From assembly GCF_019578655.1 (NCBI RefSeq), contig NC_063262.1, positions 18,111,582 through 18,175,581 of the forward strand: a stretch of 64,000 nt of DNA, in the 5' to 3' direction. The position numbers and the translations under genes are program-made. The stretch comes from Ricinus communis (taxonomy: Eukaryota; Streptophyta; Magnoliopsida; Malpighiales; Euphorbiaceae). Below, in pieces: positions 22,701 through 34,949 of the stretch. How positions within the stretch are numbered: position 1 is the stretch's first letter; the number at the start of each line of letters is the position of its first letter. The notes beneath the pieces are model-generated. The model was not told the origin of the DNA and made no database searches. It saw only the letters and a list, made by a program, of their open reading frames with translations.

Positions 22701-22869
22701 TGAGCAACGAGTTGACTGGCTTTGTATGCACAGGAAGGGTGATCCGAATGAGTCAAGCTTAAGACTCGCAAATAAGCACTTATGTACATTCGACTTGGAT
22801 TATACTTTTATGTTTTTAATTAGTTGTGATTGTTTCATCATTTCATTTGACTTTATTATAGTTGCTTAA

Positions 22870-23783
22870 CTTGGTGGGTTTTAATTTTTCGGACTTATAT
22901 AATCGGAGAGGACGGACTCTTCCGTTTGACCATATCTAATTGTCTTATGATCTAATTACATATATATGTTAATTACGGGTAGGGGGCAAGAGCGACTCGA
23001 GATGGCAAAGGAAAGCCCGAGGCCCGTTTCACCATAGCCATCACGGGCTAGAACCGAGCCGGTGAGCAGCCTGCCGAGCAGTCGCACCGCCGTGTCAAGG
23101 ATAAAGAATAATTTGTCACGGCCCAAGGCATCACGGGATAAAACCCCATGCCGTGCTCATTAACGGCCGTTATACTGCCCGTGCCAAGGTGCATCACAAG
23201 GTTACTCGACGCGAGTCTAGGGCCTTGGCCTTACCCTACACGCAACAACACGCGTGCCTATAAGAAGGGAAGCCTCAGAAATTTTGCTTCCCTTTTGTTT
23301 TTCTTAGCTCAAAGGTGTTGTTCTTATACCCTTATCTCACCTTCTCACTTTCCTCGAATAACTCGGGTAGAAGTCCTTCATTTGTTGCCTTATATTTTTG
23401 TTATTATGATTTGACTTCTATTTTATACATATACTCTTGTTAGGACATGCTAGGATATCTTGGTGGCTTTATATTGTAACCATATGACCTTGGTTAGGTT
23501 AATTTACATTAGTTATTGTGTTTGTGGTGTAGTCGGTTATGAAAATGATAAGTGTGGGGTTTTGGTGGAAATAAAATGTGCCTACATGCAAAAGCATGAA
23601 TAATGTTTAGACTTAAATTGCAATTCTTCGGTTCATGATAAATTAGATTGGTATGTATCGGTTTATTAGTTTATACAAGTTTTTGGTTAGTCAAGTATAA
23701 TCATTATCTTTGTTGATTCGAGATTATTTCTTTCATTAACTTGAATTCTTACAAAAAACTAATAATTCGTTGCATTAGGTGAT
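22870..23783 (+). promoter_or_regulatory. pre-env interval with GC-rich block, TATA box and leader intron (copy 1)
   Basis: Between pol and the env-like ORF is a GC-rich stretch (22980-23255) with repeated CACGGGC/GCCCGTG-like words. A TATAAGA follows at 23259-23265, then a possible donor GGGTAGAAGT (GT at 23367). The acceptor TTGCATTAG ends at 23778, just before the env-like ATG, with ACTAATAA upstream as a candidate branch point. TATA-to-donor spacing is 108 nt. The reading as an internal promoter is inference. Confidence 0.5.
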
Positions 23784-25060
23784 ATGACCGGACGCGCGAT
23801 AAATCTCGTGAAAGCAAGTGAAATGCGTCTCAAGCGATCGGCGTGGTGAAGCGTCTTCCTCCGCGGTGCGAACCCTGACACTTCCACCCGCACCACAACA
23901 AAGAAATAGTCCGACTCGGCACTACAGAATCCATCCACACCCGCCGGCGTCATCCATTGTGGACATTCCCTAATGCGCATAATGAAAGTAGATTCCAAGT
24001 CATGAGATGGAAGCAAGTGATGGCGGGCATATGAACTTCACATCCCTAGAGAGTGGGATTGGCTAAAGATATGCACAACACTGTCGGAGACTCTCTATGC
24101 GAGATTTTGACATCATTGAGCCAACCTCAGTGAGCTTCGATCGGTTCCTCGGCACCTTCTTCCTGCAACAGCAGGATCCTGGTGGCGTCGGCTGATGCAA
24201 TTTATGTCGGGGCTTGGGGAAGGGAGTTCTCGATGTCGGTCCCACAATTTGGCATGCATTTGGGATTATGGGTGAACAAGAAATCTCGGGGGAGGAGTAT
24301 CGGGGATGTCTCTACATCCACCCAATTTCATATGACGCCATGTGGGACTCATTGGTAATGAGGCTCTAAACATACTAGCCCAAGCGGTGTAAGTCTAAGC
24401 CTTTAGCTCTCTGGGACCATCTCAGCTACATTCATACCCCACTAGCTTACACCACCATTATGGTCGAGGATTTAGCGCTCACGATCGAGGGATGTCTTTA
24501 TTCTCCGGGCTATGCAACATCGGAAGCTAGACTTGGGATATTTATTGGCTCGCCAAGTCCGTTCATTTATAATAGGCGCCCGAAGAAGATGCATTGTTGT
24601 TTCAAATTCGTATGTGACTAGGTTAGCTAAGAGATCGGATGTATTGGACGTATCTCTCGGAACTTTCAAATATTGGTGACATGACACCACTAGGATCGAT
24701 AGATGATCGACATGCATGATCACGGCCACTAGACATCCACATGGTATTGAATATAGGCTCGTGAGCACAATAGTCGGGAAGCTAGGCATGGCAACGGCAA
24801 GGAGCCCAACATCCGTCACGGGATCCCGGATGTTAGGATTCCTAACCCGGCCTAGAGTGTTTATGCCCTCATCCTGGAGCCTCATCCTCTCATTCGGCAG
24901 GGCCATCGAGCATTCGGATCGGTCTAGATCTAGTCTGCGCGATCTCAAAGACAGTATATCGAGTTTGTGCTTTAAAAGCGCGAAACGAAGGGAAATTTGG
25001 AACGATACTTCATGGGTTCTGAGTGGTTTAAAAGAGCAGCCACAGGGCCAGACTTCATAG
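23784..25060 (+). pseudogene. Athila env-like ORF (ATHILA domain), copy 1
   Basis: The ATG at 23784 (MTGRAINLVKAS) follows the acceptor. Readable conserved parts are FDIIEPT near 24110, FLGTFFLQ, MHLGLW near 24255, HPISYDAMWDSLV near 24320, MQHRKLDLGYLLARQVRSFI near 24509-24570, and MITATRHPHGIEYRLV at 24716-24763. These match the ATHILA ORF family (PF03078-type), the env-position gene of Athila elements. Its role is unproven. Several stops and frameshifts are present. Confidence 0.7.
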
Positions 25061-26845
25061 TAGTGTAGATTGAAAAGATGGCGAGGTCGAGGGCCTCAGC
25101 TCATCGATGATATGGAGTTCGATTTGGCAACATGCTTCACGGACCGATCCACCAGCCCAGACCTTCCTCAAGAGAATCGCCTCAACCAGGGGTAGAGATC
25201 AAACGGTGAGGATACACCATCAGACTCCTAGAAAAAAAAATTGTGATATTTTCCTCTTTCCTTTTCTTTATTTTTTTTATTTTTATTTATTTTCTTTTAA
25301 TTTATTATCTCCTTTTACTTTCTTGCTTGTAGCTTGCTTAATTTTATGTTATTTCCTTGCACTTCATGCATTTATGTTAAGTAGAACACTATGCCTTTTT
25401 AATTAAAAAAAAAATCAGCATGATCTTCCATAACCATAATGTGAATCATATGCTCCTTCACTATCTCTAACACTTGTGGGATGTTATACTAAAATGCGGG
25501 TAGGTACTCACCCGATGTTGTGCCTATCTTAAGTTTTGTTTTAATTAAGTAGTTGATGACTTTTTCTCCTTTGAATGGATTCCCTTATAGCTTTTATCGA
25601 ACCTTGTCAGAAGAAGGCAATGAATAAATCTCTTAACTACAATCCAGCCCGTAAACTGGTATTTTTCCTTAATTCTTCCATATTACTTTATCTTAGATAT
25701 AGAACACCTAATATTGCTGCTTATTGTGATTGACTCGCTTAAACTTTGGGTTGAGAATTCATGCGATTTTAACCCACTCAAATGGTGAGATTTTGAGCCA
25801 ATTGGTGCATCACTATTATGCTCCCTTTTCTTTCATTAGTGAGCATTTTGCTGAATCTCTATTTCTAGAACTTGCTTTACGATATCCGCTGAGATTACAT
25901 GAATTGTCAATAATCGTGAGATGATTTGGGCACTTAGAATTTACATAATTTGGCCAAAAGCCTAACCTCGCTTTCCTTAGTGAACCAATTTTGAGCCTTA
26001 GCCATTCCTTTCGCGGATAATAATAAGGTGTTGACACTCATTGTATCACTTCTATTCATTTGACCATTCTTTCTACCATTACATCGGAAATTATATAAGT
26101 TATGCCAGATTTTACTTTGGATCAATCTGCATTCATATATTTCACTAAGTTGCTAGATTTTTCATAGATGCTCCCTTCAATTATTGTATGTGTCAATAAC
26201 CAACAACTCCTACATAAAGTTTGTTGTAATATATATATATATAGTATATATATAATTATATAAAAAAAGAAGAAGAAAGTATTAATTTAGTTCATTTCGA
26301 GCATCATCTTATTTTTAGAGCAACTTAGTGTTCATTTTGGTACGACTTGATCCTTCGTTACTTTCTTGCATTACTTGCTTAACTTCCAAAGAACTTGTAG
26401 CCTACTTTCCATATTTATACGTACCTTACCTTAACCCCATTACAACTGGCTCAAGACTCTTTGATCATGATTATTGATTATTTCGTAGTAGTGGAGATTG
26501 AATCCATAAGCAAGTTTCATGGTAAGCACTTTTTCTCGAATTTTCAAGGCTGAGCTCAATCACATCTTCGATCTTCTTTCACCTATATACACTTGTGTGT
26601 TTTGAGTGACATCTTGTGAGGCATGGTTCTAAATTTCTCAATTAGATAGTTTATCATTTTAACTTTAGCAACTTTATTAAGTTTGTTCTCTCTCTTAAGA
26701 ATTTAGTGATTTGGGGATTTTGGGAAAAATCATTACGGAGTTTTGAAATTTGTTTTGAGCTAACCTCCTGCAATGCATTTGATTGAGTTATTTGGTATCT
26801 GTTTGAGGAGTGAGTTGTAAATTGCTTGAGGACAAGCAAAAGTTT
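25061..26845 (+). other. 3' untranslated region of Athila copy 1
   Basis: No gene. Long AT-rich region with T-rich tracts at 25240-25320 and a TA repeat at about 26229-26252. It ends with GAGGACAAGCAAAAGTTTAAG, a motif often seen before the Athila purine tract. It is collinear with the reverse strand of 48776-50796. Confidence 0.7.
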
Positions 26846-26860
26846 AAGTATGGGGTAATT
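26846..26860 (+). other. polypurine tract of Athila copy 1
   Basis: AAGTATGGGGTAATT directly precedes the 3' LTR. The Athila at 47470-60004 has AAGTTTGGGGTAGTT at the equivalent site. Confidence 0.8.
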
Positions 26861-28300
26861 TGATAAGCATCATAATACACATGTTTTCATGCCCGATTGT
26901 TTACATTTTTATGCATGATTATCCCATTTTATGCTAGAATCACTGCCTTTTTGTTTCCTTTCTCATTTCAGTCATTTTGAAGGACATCATCGCGAATCGA
27001 GGGACATACGGATTACGCACCAAAATCCATCGATTGGGCGAGGAGTAGACCTGTGGTCGAGCACTACCTGACTCCTACTGGCCGGTGGCTTACCGAGTAG
27101 CTATCCTCGATTGTGCCATTTTGACATTGACTCAGTAGCCGGCGGCCTTCCACGGCACGTGGTGGATAAGCCTGAAAGGCTGGGCGCTCCCTCGAAGGAG
27201 TCTGAACAAAGATGTACGGCTGGACTCCTACGCCGTCTTTGCCGATCATCCTGACTGAACTGACCGGCATGTCTTGATGTCAATTAACTATATAGGCGAT
27301 TTTGAATTCTTTTTGAAGGGGGATGATTTTTGGACTCAATTCCAAGACACACACTTAATCAATTATTTCCTATACCTCAATTGTAGACCTTGAGAGATAA
27401 AAATTCATCAATTGAAGGAGGGATTTCACTTGTTCCAACATCGAATTGAAGATCTAGACAAACTTTGGGAGCATTCAAGAGGCAACTAGGGTTTGAGATT
27501 TGAATTTTAATTTTAGGGTTTTCATCATTCAGACTTGAAAGAGAAGGGTGTACATGCCTTTAATTTGTTTTTCATTATTTTGTTCCCTAATTGCTTTAAC
27601 CATGAACATGAGTAGCTAGATCTTTTGAATCCATTAGGGTTCACCTTTATTGATGGATTATGATTAATTGTTAGTTTTTATAATTGTCATTCTTGCAATC
27701 TTCTCGCTATTCAGTAATAAAAGTTTGATTCAGCTTAATTCCAGACGTTGGATTAATTGTTTATTAGGTTGTTTCTTAACATTGAGAAATGCTTGTTACA
27801 ACTGGATATTGAATAGTAGGCGGTAGTTAACACTTAGAGATAAGGTTGATTTACTCACGGATTAAGAACTAATAACTCTTAATAGTTTTAAATCATACTT
27901 AATGCTAATATGTAGTAATCCGATAGGAAGAGATTCCATTAGGTTAGTGCAGGTTTAGGAATCCGGTAAGCTCGAGAGAGGAACCGGGATTCAATTCGGG
28001 GATTTAGGCAAGATCGGCAATCCATAAAATCCATATTTAGAATTCCATCACTTAGGCTCCTCGGGTTTGTTTCTCTTTGCAATTGTCTTTTGATTATCCA
28101 TTGTTCTTCATTTACTTATTTGCACTCATAACCATTACCGGTACGTTAGAACTTTCACACCCTATTTCGGACTAGATAACATAGCAAACAGTAACTCTAG
28201 GTTCACCCGATCTCCAGGGATACGACCTTGATACTCACTAGTGCTAGGCTGCATCGGTAGGTTCACTGCCTTAGGTGTAGGTTGCATAAAGAGCCCATCA
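26861..28300 (+). repeat. 3' LTR of Athila copy 1
   Basis: 1440 bp, starts TGATAAGCATC, ends GCCCATCA, then the TSD AGCAC. TATA-like CTATATAGG near 27288-27296. Confidence 0.92.
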
Positions 28301-28305
28301 AGCAC

Positions 28306-28992
28306 CCAGAGAGCAACGCTCGACTAGGGACCTTTACTCTGGCAAACACACAGAGAGTTGAACTCGACCAGGGCAAGTCCTAAATTTACCTTTTACTACC
28401 TGTCTCAGATTCACACTAGTGCGCACGCGGTCCTAATGCAACCCATCAGGTGGCATGTTCTACTATCACCTCATCCCGAGTCAATCAATAAAAGTAAAAA
28501 ATTTAACAAATAACCCTAGGCCTAGACTTTTAGAATTGACGGTCTAAGAATTTTGACTCGAAATAATTCTACCGAAATTTCGACAAGACTTCTCCTAAAT
28601 ACGGACGTTTACCTCCCGTATAACGGGTCCAGGACTTACCAGAAACACTTCTAATTTTCAACAATTAATAACGGGAGTCGGGCCATCAAAACTACATCAT
28701 TGTTTCGAGTCCGCAACACATCCCAGATCACAATTATTGGTAGACAGTTTGACATACTAATTATTTCGATAGACAAACCTCACATAACTTTTTTGATGCT
28801 CAACACAATAATTAATCACATAATTTTTATCAACAAACTCTAAAATCAACGAGCTGAGAGAGCGGCATCACCCTCACGATTCTCACTCTAGTGTTGGAGT
28901 CCGATCGACGATCTGAGCACGCCTACGGACTCGAGACAATGTGCTGATGATGATTCCAGTACCTGATCCTCCGATCCGACCCCCGATCATCC
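28306..28992 (-). repeat. Tekay-like 5' LTR, part 2
   Basis: Continues from part 1 after the Athila and its second AGCAC. It is the reverse complement of about 30130-31130 of the adjacent solo LTR and stops at GATCATCC, where that solo LTR begins. Confidence 0.85.
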
Positions 28993-31816
28993 TGTAATAC
29001 CCAGAAATTTTTCCTTTTAATAATAATAATATTAGTAATAATTAATAACGAGTTTTTAAATTAATATTACTTTATTATTGAGTAATTTAATTGGGATGAA
29101 TTGAAATAGAATTTCAATGCTAGATAAAAATAAGAGAGTTATTTTCTATATCTAATTAGTTTGATTTTCAAGAAAGTAATTAAGTTTCTTGGAAAATAAA
29201 TTATATTTTTTTTTGTCACTTAATTTTTTTCCAATATGAATATATGAATTAAAATTCTATATTTGAGAGTTATGAAAGAATTAGTAAATAATATTTTATA
29301 AAAAATTTTATTTAAGAATGATAAATTTTAATTAGCTAATGGTGTTGATTTTAATTGGAAATGATAAATTTTAAAAAAGTTAGAAAATTGATTAATTAAG
29401 TTAATTAAGTGTTAGGATTAAATTGATAATTAATTTAAAAATAAGGATTAAAAATATAATTGTTTTAAATTGGGATTTTAAATGAAATTTGTATGGTTGG
29501 TATTTTTATAATTAAATGTGTCGATAAGGGTATTTTGGTAATTTTATTTTTAAAAAAGGGTAAACAAGTAATTTTATATTTTTAATAATTTTAATTAGGC
29601 TCAAATTAAATAGTTAGGGGCTTAATTGAAAGGCTAAGAAAAGTTAAAGGATGAATCAGAAATTTTACAAGGCAAAATTGTTAGTAATTAAAAAGTTGAG
29701 GGACTAAATGGTGAAGAAGAAAAGTTCAAGGACTAAATGTCGATAAGGAAAGAAATGAAAAGAAAGAAAGAAAAGAAAAGAAGAAGAAGGAGGATCGGGG
29801 AAAGAGAAGGGAGAAGAGGCGACGCGAGGCGCCTGAGCGGTCGTCGCTCGCAGGATGGTGGAGTGCAAAGCTCCAGACGCGCTGGAGACCATGAGGAAGC
29901 AATGCTGCTGGTCTTGAAATGACCGTTGAGTTGAGAGCTTCCTTTTGGAGGTTGCGACATCGGTTGTGGCAGCCAGAGGAAGGAGTTCCGAAGAGGTGAT
30001 GGAAGCCAAAATTTTAAGCTTTTTCGGTGAGTTCCCGCGAGCGGTGGATGATCGGAGGGCATATTTGGACTCTCCTCAGCTCAAGCTTTTCAATGGCACC
30101 GGTTTCTAGCGATCAGACTCCGTTTGAAAATCGATGGCCGAGATCGTTTGTAAATGCTTCCAGATGATCGAGGGTCGGATCGAAAGATCGAAAGCTGGAA
30201 TCATCGTCAGTGTGTTGTTTCGAGTCTGTGGGCGCGTTCGGATCGTCGATCGTACTTCAGCGGCTGGAGGTGAGTCGACCGAGTGATGAAACGTCTCGAT
30301 AATTCTCTAGACCGTAGATTTTAGAGGTTGTTGATATAAATTATGTGTTTATTTAATTACGTTGAGCATTAAAACAATATTATGAGGAGCATTAAAACAA
30401 TATTATGAGGATTGTTAGTTAAAATAATTAATTGTTGGACCGCCTGCCAATAATCGTGTTTTGTGTTGTGTTGCGGAGTCGGGAAGATTATTGCAGTTGT
30501 GATAGCCTGACTCCCATTAATTAATCGCTGTATATTTGAAGTGTTTTCTGGCAGGTCCTGGACCCGTTATACGGGGGGTAGATTCCGTAATTTAGGGGAG
30601 GTTCTACTGAATTTTAGGTAAAATTATTCCAAGTCGAGATTCTTAGACAGTAATTCTAGGAGTCTAGGCCTAAGGTTTATTTCCAAAGGTTTTATTACTG
30701 ATCGAATTGTTTCCATGATTAGATAAATCTGTCAGATCAGCTCGCTCCACTCGAGACATCGGAACTGTGAGTTAAAGTCATATATCTGCTTCACATGTGT
30801 ATCATGCTAAATTTTTACACAAGAATTCTAATTAAATGAATTAAGATTGTAATTATTATTTAATTACTATTTATATATGTATCATTTTCTACAAAATGGT
30901 TATTGTGAATGCCTGTTGACTCGGGATAAGACGGAAGTAGAACATTGCCACCTGATGGGTTGCATCAGGACCGAATGCGTACCAGTATGAATCTGAGGCA
31001 GATAGTAAAAGGTAAATTTTAAAAAGTAAATTTAGGACTTGCCTGATCAAGTTTAACTCTCTAGGCTGAGTAGAGTGAGTTTGCCGGAGTAAAGGTAAAG
31101 GTCCCTGGTTGAGCATTGCTCTCTAGGCGCCAGCTTTATTGAAAATTTAAGTGACCATACTGGATTTAAGGACCCTGGTTGAGCTTCGCTCTCTGGGCGC
31201 CAGTTCTGTTGGAACGAGAGAGCCGAAAGGCTAAAACTGTTTAGTAATGGGGATTAGGATTCTACTAAAGTACTCTGTCCCGTAATATGTGAAATTTATT
31301 TTATAGAAGCATGACATGACACGTATATTTTTGCATGATTGAATATTTATGTTAAATTAAATAAATGTGTTATTGAAGTGTTTGTAATTATTTTTGGATA
31401 TATGATTTTAACTCACTCCCGAGACTTGACAGTCTCAATTTTACTGTTTTTCAGGTGTTGTTAGCTTTTCTACAGTTTTTTTTTCATTTAGTAGCCCGAT
31501 TCCTTCATCTTCAGGTTAATATATCAAATTTTTGGTATGTTTGACTTTTAAACTTCTAGAATCTCGCAGTAGAAATTTTAGATTTATAATTTTATAATGG
31601 CTTATAAATTCAGGTCTTGTCTAATTATGCTGGCAGACCTAATTAAATATATAGTATCTAATGATTTAAGGTTAATTGTGGAAAAGTGCCAAGTGACAGA
31701 GTCCGGATTACATTTTGTATGAGTTAGTGAATAGTCAGGCTTACTACGGGATTCGGTGGTCTTATGCCTACCCATTTCCTAGAGCCGGTCATGGGCCCAC
31801 AGATCGGATCGCTACA
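28993..31816 (+). repeat. Solo LTR, Tekay-like family, nested in an inverted copy
   Basis: 2824 bp from TGTAATACCC to GGATCGCTACA, collinear with the solo LTR at 36603-39326. The left flank ends GATCATCC and the right flank starts ATCCGGAG. The undisturbed site would read GATCATCCGG, so the TSD is CATCC with one base lost on the right. An internal pair GGTTGAGC..TGCTCTC recurs near 31115 and 31175. ORFs inside are low-complexity and not supported as genes. Confidence 0.85.
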
Positions 31817-32901
31817 ATCCGGAGAAATTTACGAACGATCTCGGCCGTCGATTTTCAAACGGAGTCCGATCGCCACGAAACTGGTGCCACTAGAAAGCTT
31901 GAGCTAAGTGGAGTTCAGATATGCCTTCTAATCGGCCAAAGCTCACCGGAGACGGCCGAAAAAGCCCAAAATTCTGGCTATCCTCACTTTACCGGAACTC
32001 CTTCCTCCGAGCCACCACTCACGAGCATCACGCCATGGCCGCTTTCTTTCTCGACAATGACGGCTCTCTCTCTCCCTTTTCCTTCTTCCCCGACGTGCCG
32101 ATCTCCCCTCTCTATCTTTCCTTGTTTTTCTTTCTTTCTTTTATTTATCGCTAATTGGTCCCTCAATTTTTGCTCAATAACCATTTGGTCCCTCATCTTT
32201 TTTTTAATTACTAGCAACTATTTCCTACAAAATTCTATTTATTCCTCCAAATTTTCTTTAGCTTTTCAATTAAGCCCCTAATTACTTAATTTGGGTCAAA
32301 TTACAATTATTAAAAATAGAGAATTATTTATCTACCCTTGCTTTTAAAGGTAAAATTACTAAAATGCCCTTACCGACATATTTAATTATAAAAACACTAA
32401 CCATGAAGATTTTCATTTAAACCCCATATTAAAGAAATTATACTTTATTCTTATTTCAAAATTAATTGTCAAATTAGTCCTAACACTTAATTAACTTAGA
32501 TAATCAATTTGCTAACTATTTTCCAATTTAAACCAACACCATTTGCTAATTAAAATCTGCCATTCCCTAATGAATTCTTTTATAAAAATACTATCTACTA
32601 ATTCTTTCATAACTTTTAAATATAATATTTAATTCATATATTCATATTGGAGAAAATTAAGTTATATATATATATATATATATAATTTATTCCCCTAAGA
32701 AATCTACTTAATTAATTTCTTTGAAAATCAAACTAATTAGATTTAGAAAATATCTCTTATTTTTGTCTAGCATTAAAATTCCATTTTAAATCATCCCAAT
32801 TAAATTAATTAAAATTAAATTAAATTAAATTAAATAAAAACTAGTTATTATTTATTACTAATATAATTATTATTATTAAAAAGAAGATTCCAGGTATTAT
32901 A
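31817..32901 (-). repeat. Tekay-like 5' LTR, part 3
   Basis: Reverse complement of the first 1.1 kb of the solo LTR next to it. It ends ..CCAGGTATTATA, where the family end is GGTATTACA, so the terminal CA has mutated. It carries a TA repeat at about 32663-32683. Confidence 0.85.
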
Positions 32902-33720
32902 AGTGGCGAGCTTAAGAACTTCTTCATCTCTTAAATAGCCTTCTAATATTCTTCTATCCATTCAAAATTCTTAACATTCTTCATAGTCTTGAAAAATGGC
33001 AGGCATCTTATAGCTGAGCAAGAGAAAAATGACCAAGAGCTATTATTTTGCCATTTAATTTCTACACCTTATTAATGCTACTTAGTATCTCTATAATTGC
33101 CTTAACTTGCTCAGAGTTAGCCTCTATCCCTTCATGCGAGATCATAAATCCTAGAAACTTCCCAGCTTTGACACTAAACACACACTTGTCACGTCGGTAC
33201 TGCTCTAGGATGTTTAATTCTTCCTTCAGATCCTTAACATGATCCTCGACCCTAGCTGACTTAATGATCGTATCATCCACACACACCTCCACAGTTTTGC
33301 CAATTTGATATTTGCGCATAATGTTTACTAATCTTTAGTATGTTGCTCTAACGTTGTTTAGATCAAAAGGCATTACTATGTAATAGAAGGTACCCATATC
33401 CAGTAATTTAGGAAAGGATGGTTTATAATATAACAAGTGTGTTGAATAACATGTACCTATAAATATGGTGTGATAGTTCCTTATGTAGATATTAGAAGTC
33501 TTCTTGTCCTATTAAGAGCAGAACTCCGTAGATGTAGGTCGTCTTAATTATATCAAAACTTGTCTTCTTGGCTGTCAGTAGCGTCCCAGGTCGGTTCAGA
33601 CTCTTCGATTAGAGTCCGATCATGACATGGTCTCTAAGACTCCATGTTGTAATAGGAAACATACTTGGTCAATCCCGTCTTTCTCAAGCATTACAAGTTG
33701 GCTTATAATGCTCGGTTATC
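32902..33720 (-). pseudogene. Tat-lineage reverse transcriptase fragment
   Basis: The frame at 33319-33062 reads KYQIGKTVEVCVDD (catalytic VDD at about 33272-33283), then DHVKDLKEELNIL, and KFLGFMISHEGIEANSEQVK. Upstream text FYYIVMPFDLNN..ATY is the finger/palm motif with changes, and the part beyond about 33450 is heavily decayed. It ends at 32902 against the Tekay-like LTR. Order and strand agree with the Tat RNase H and integrase pieces to the left. Confidence 0.75.
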
Positions 33721-33810
33721 AATTAATACACTTAGTGGAATAAAAAATAGTTAAATATTAGTAATATTAATTTATTAAATTCATAATAATTGAAAATCTA
33801 ATATAGTTCA

Positions 33811-34949
33811 TGTGCTAAAATAAATACTCACAAGTGCACGAACTGATTAATAGTATAAGCCGTAAACACCCATGATGTCGGTCTCTCAAGACATGTATAA
33901 CAAACTTATTATAAAAACTAATTATCAAGCAAATAATATTAAAAAGTATATCTAAATACAGTAAATCAAGGTTTTATAAAAATAGAGTCCATAAAGTAAA
34001 GCAACCAAACAATAAATAGATATGCAATGTAAATGCTTATGGTTTAAGAAATCTATATGATAAAAATAGTATATAGTCTCGCCAACTACTTCATATTACC
34101 CTTGTTTTAATAATAAACACAAATCTAATGAATGAGAAGTGATTTTTTTTATATATAATTACTCAAACTAATAATATAACTAAAATTTCTTAGTTCAATA
34201 TGGGATGAAGTAAATATGATGCTTCTAATGCAACAAACTAAAGATGTTCATAACTATTGTAAAATACTAATTTAATATGATGGTCAAATAATATTTATAA
34301 CTGAAACTAATAAAATATATTGAATAAAAGATCATTTATTAAATATAAATTAACAAAGTTCATTCATAAGTAGAAAAGCTTAACTAAATACATAAAAGAA
34401 CAAGCTTAACATTTCTAATCCCATGATCATGGTGATTAAATAATTAAATATAGAAAATAACAAGAAATTAATAAAAGGCTCCCTTTAGATCTAGAATATC
34501 TTCAATCCCAAAAGTTATCTTGATCTTAAAAGAATAAAATAAAACCAACTAAAGTGTTTATGAAGAATGTAGAGAATTGCAGAGACAAAAGTAATGAACA
34601 TATGCCGATGGGAGATGTAATAGAGAGCAAATATGAGAGACTTCTTTTCTTTCTTTTTAGATTCATATTTGCATAGATATATATAGAGAAGTCCGCTACT
34701 AAAATAAATCTCTCTAAAGCTAAGTGCACCTAAGATAAGGGTATTTTAAGATAAGTATACTTAAGATAATTATATCTAATAGATAAGCCCATAGATATCC
34801 TTATCTCCACCAAATATTATCCAATAATAACTCTTTAAATCCTAATAATATTCAATGACTAAAATGTCCTGCACATAAATAGTAAATTTCGAGCAGCACA
34901 ATAATAGGAAGTCCACGTGTCTCAGTCTTGAGCCTTGACACCTCAACAT
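33811..34949 (-). repeat. possible LTR, unassigned family
   Basis: Near the left edge CTCACAAGTGCACGAACTG resembles the CTGCAAGTGCACGAATC at the same place in the LTR at 11889. On the minus strand a TATA-like CTATATATATC lies near 34680. The right edge near CCTCAACA (34949) is a guess, and no TSD was found. No coding sequence is seen. Confidence 0.3.

Larger units (their letters stand above)
15969..28300 (+). mobile_element. Complete decayed Athila retrotransposon, TSD AGCAC
   Basis: LTRs at 15969-17405 and 26861-28300 start TGATAAGCATC and end ..CATCA, flanked by AGCAC at 15964-15968 and 28301-28305. Internal order on the plus strand: tRNA-Asp type PBS, gag, protease, RT, RNase H, integrase, GC-rich interval, env-like ATHILA ORF, long 3' untranslated region, purine tract. 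The sequence is the same family as the 47470-60004 element. The interior is riddled with indels, while much of the LTR is nearly unchanged between copies. Confidence 0.93.
13609..32901 (-). mobile_element. Tekay-like Ty3/gypsy remnant, split by later insertions
   Basis: The minus-strand parts are a short 3' LTR piece (13609-13740, TGTCCCACCCC..), integrase C-terminus/chromodomain text (13741-14430), a leader (14431-15273), a PBS (15274-15286) and a 5' LTR in three pieces (15291-15968, 28306-28992, 31817-32901). The pieces align end to end with the intact solo LTRs at 28993-31816 and 36603-39326. The interruptions are the Athila at 15969-28300 and that solo LTR. Most of gag-pol is deleted. No TSD matches at 13609 and 32901. 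Confidence 0.7.

Noticed and set aside
24472..24948. 158-codon minus-strand ORF
   Set aside because: It is antisense to the env-like ATHILA text of copy 1, which shows clear family motifs on the plus strand; no domain on the minus strand.
29704..30062. Two overlapping Ser/Pro-rich minus-strand ORFs and similar ones near 37290-37600
   Set aside because: They lie inside solo LTRs, are not kept in frame between the copies, and have simple-sequence composition.
31715..32281. 188-codon plus-strand ORF
   Set aside because: It crosses the end of the solo LTR into the inverted LTR, so it is a chance frame over a junction; low-complexity Ser/Phe-rich end.
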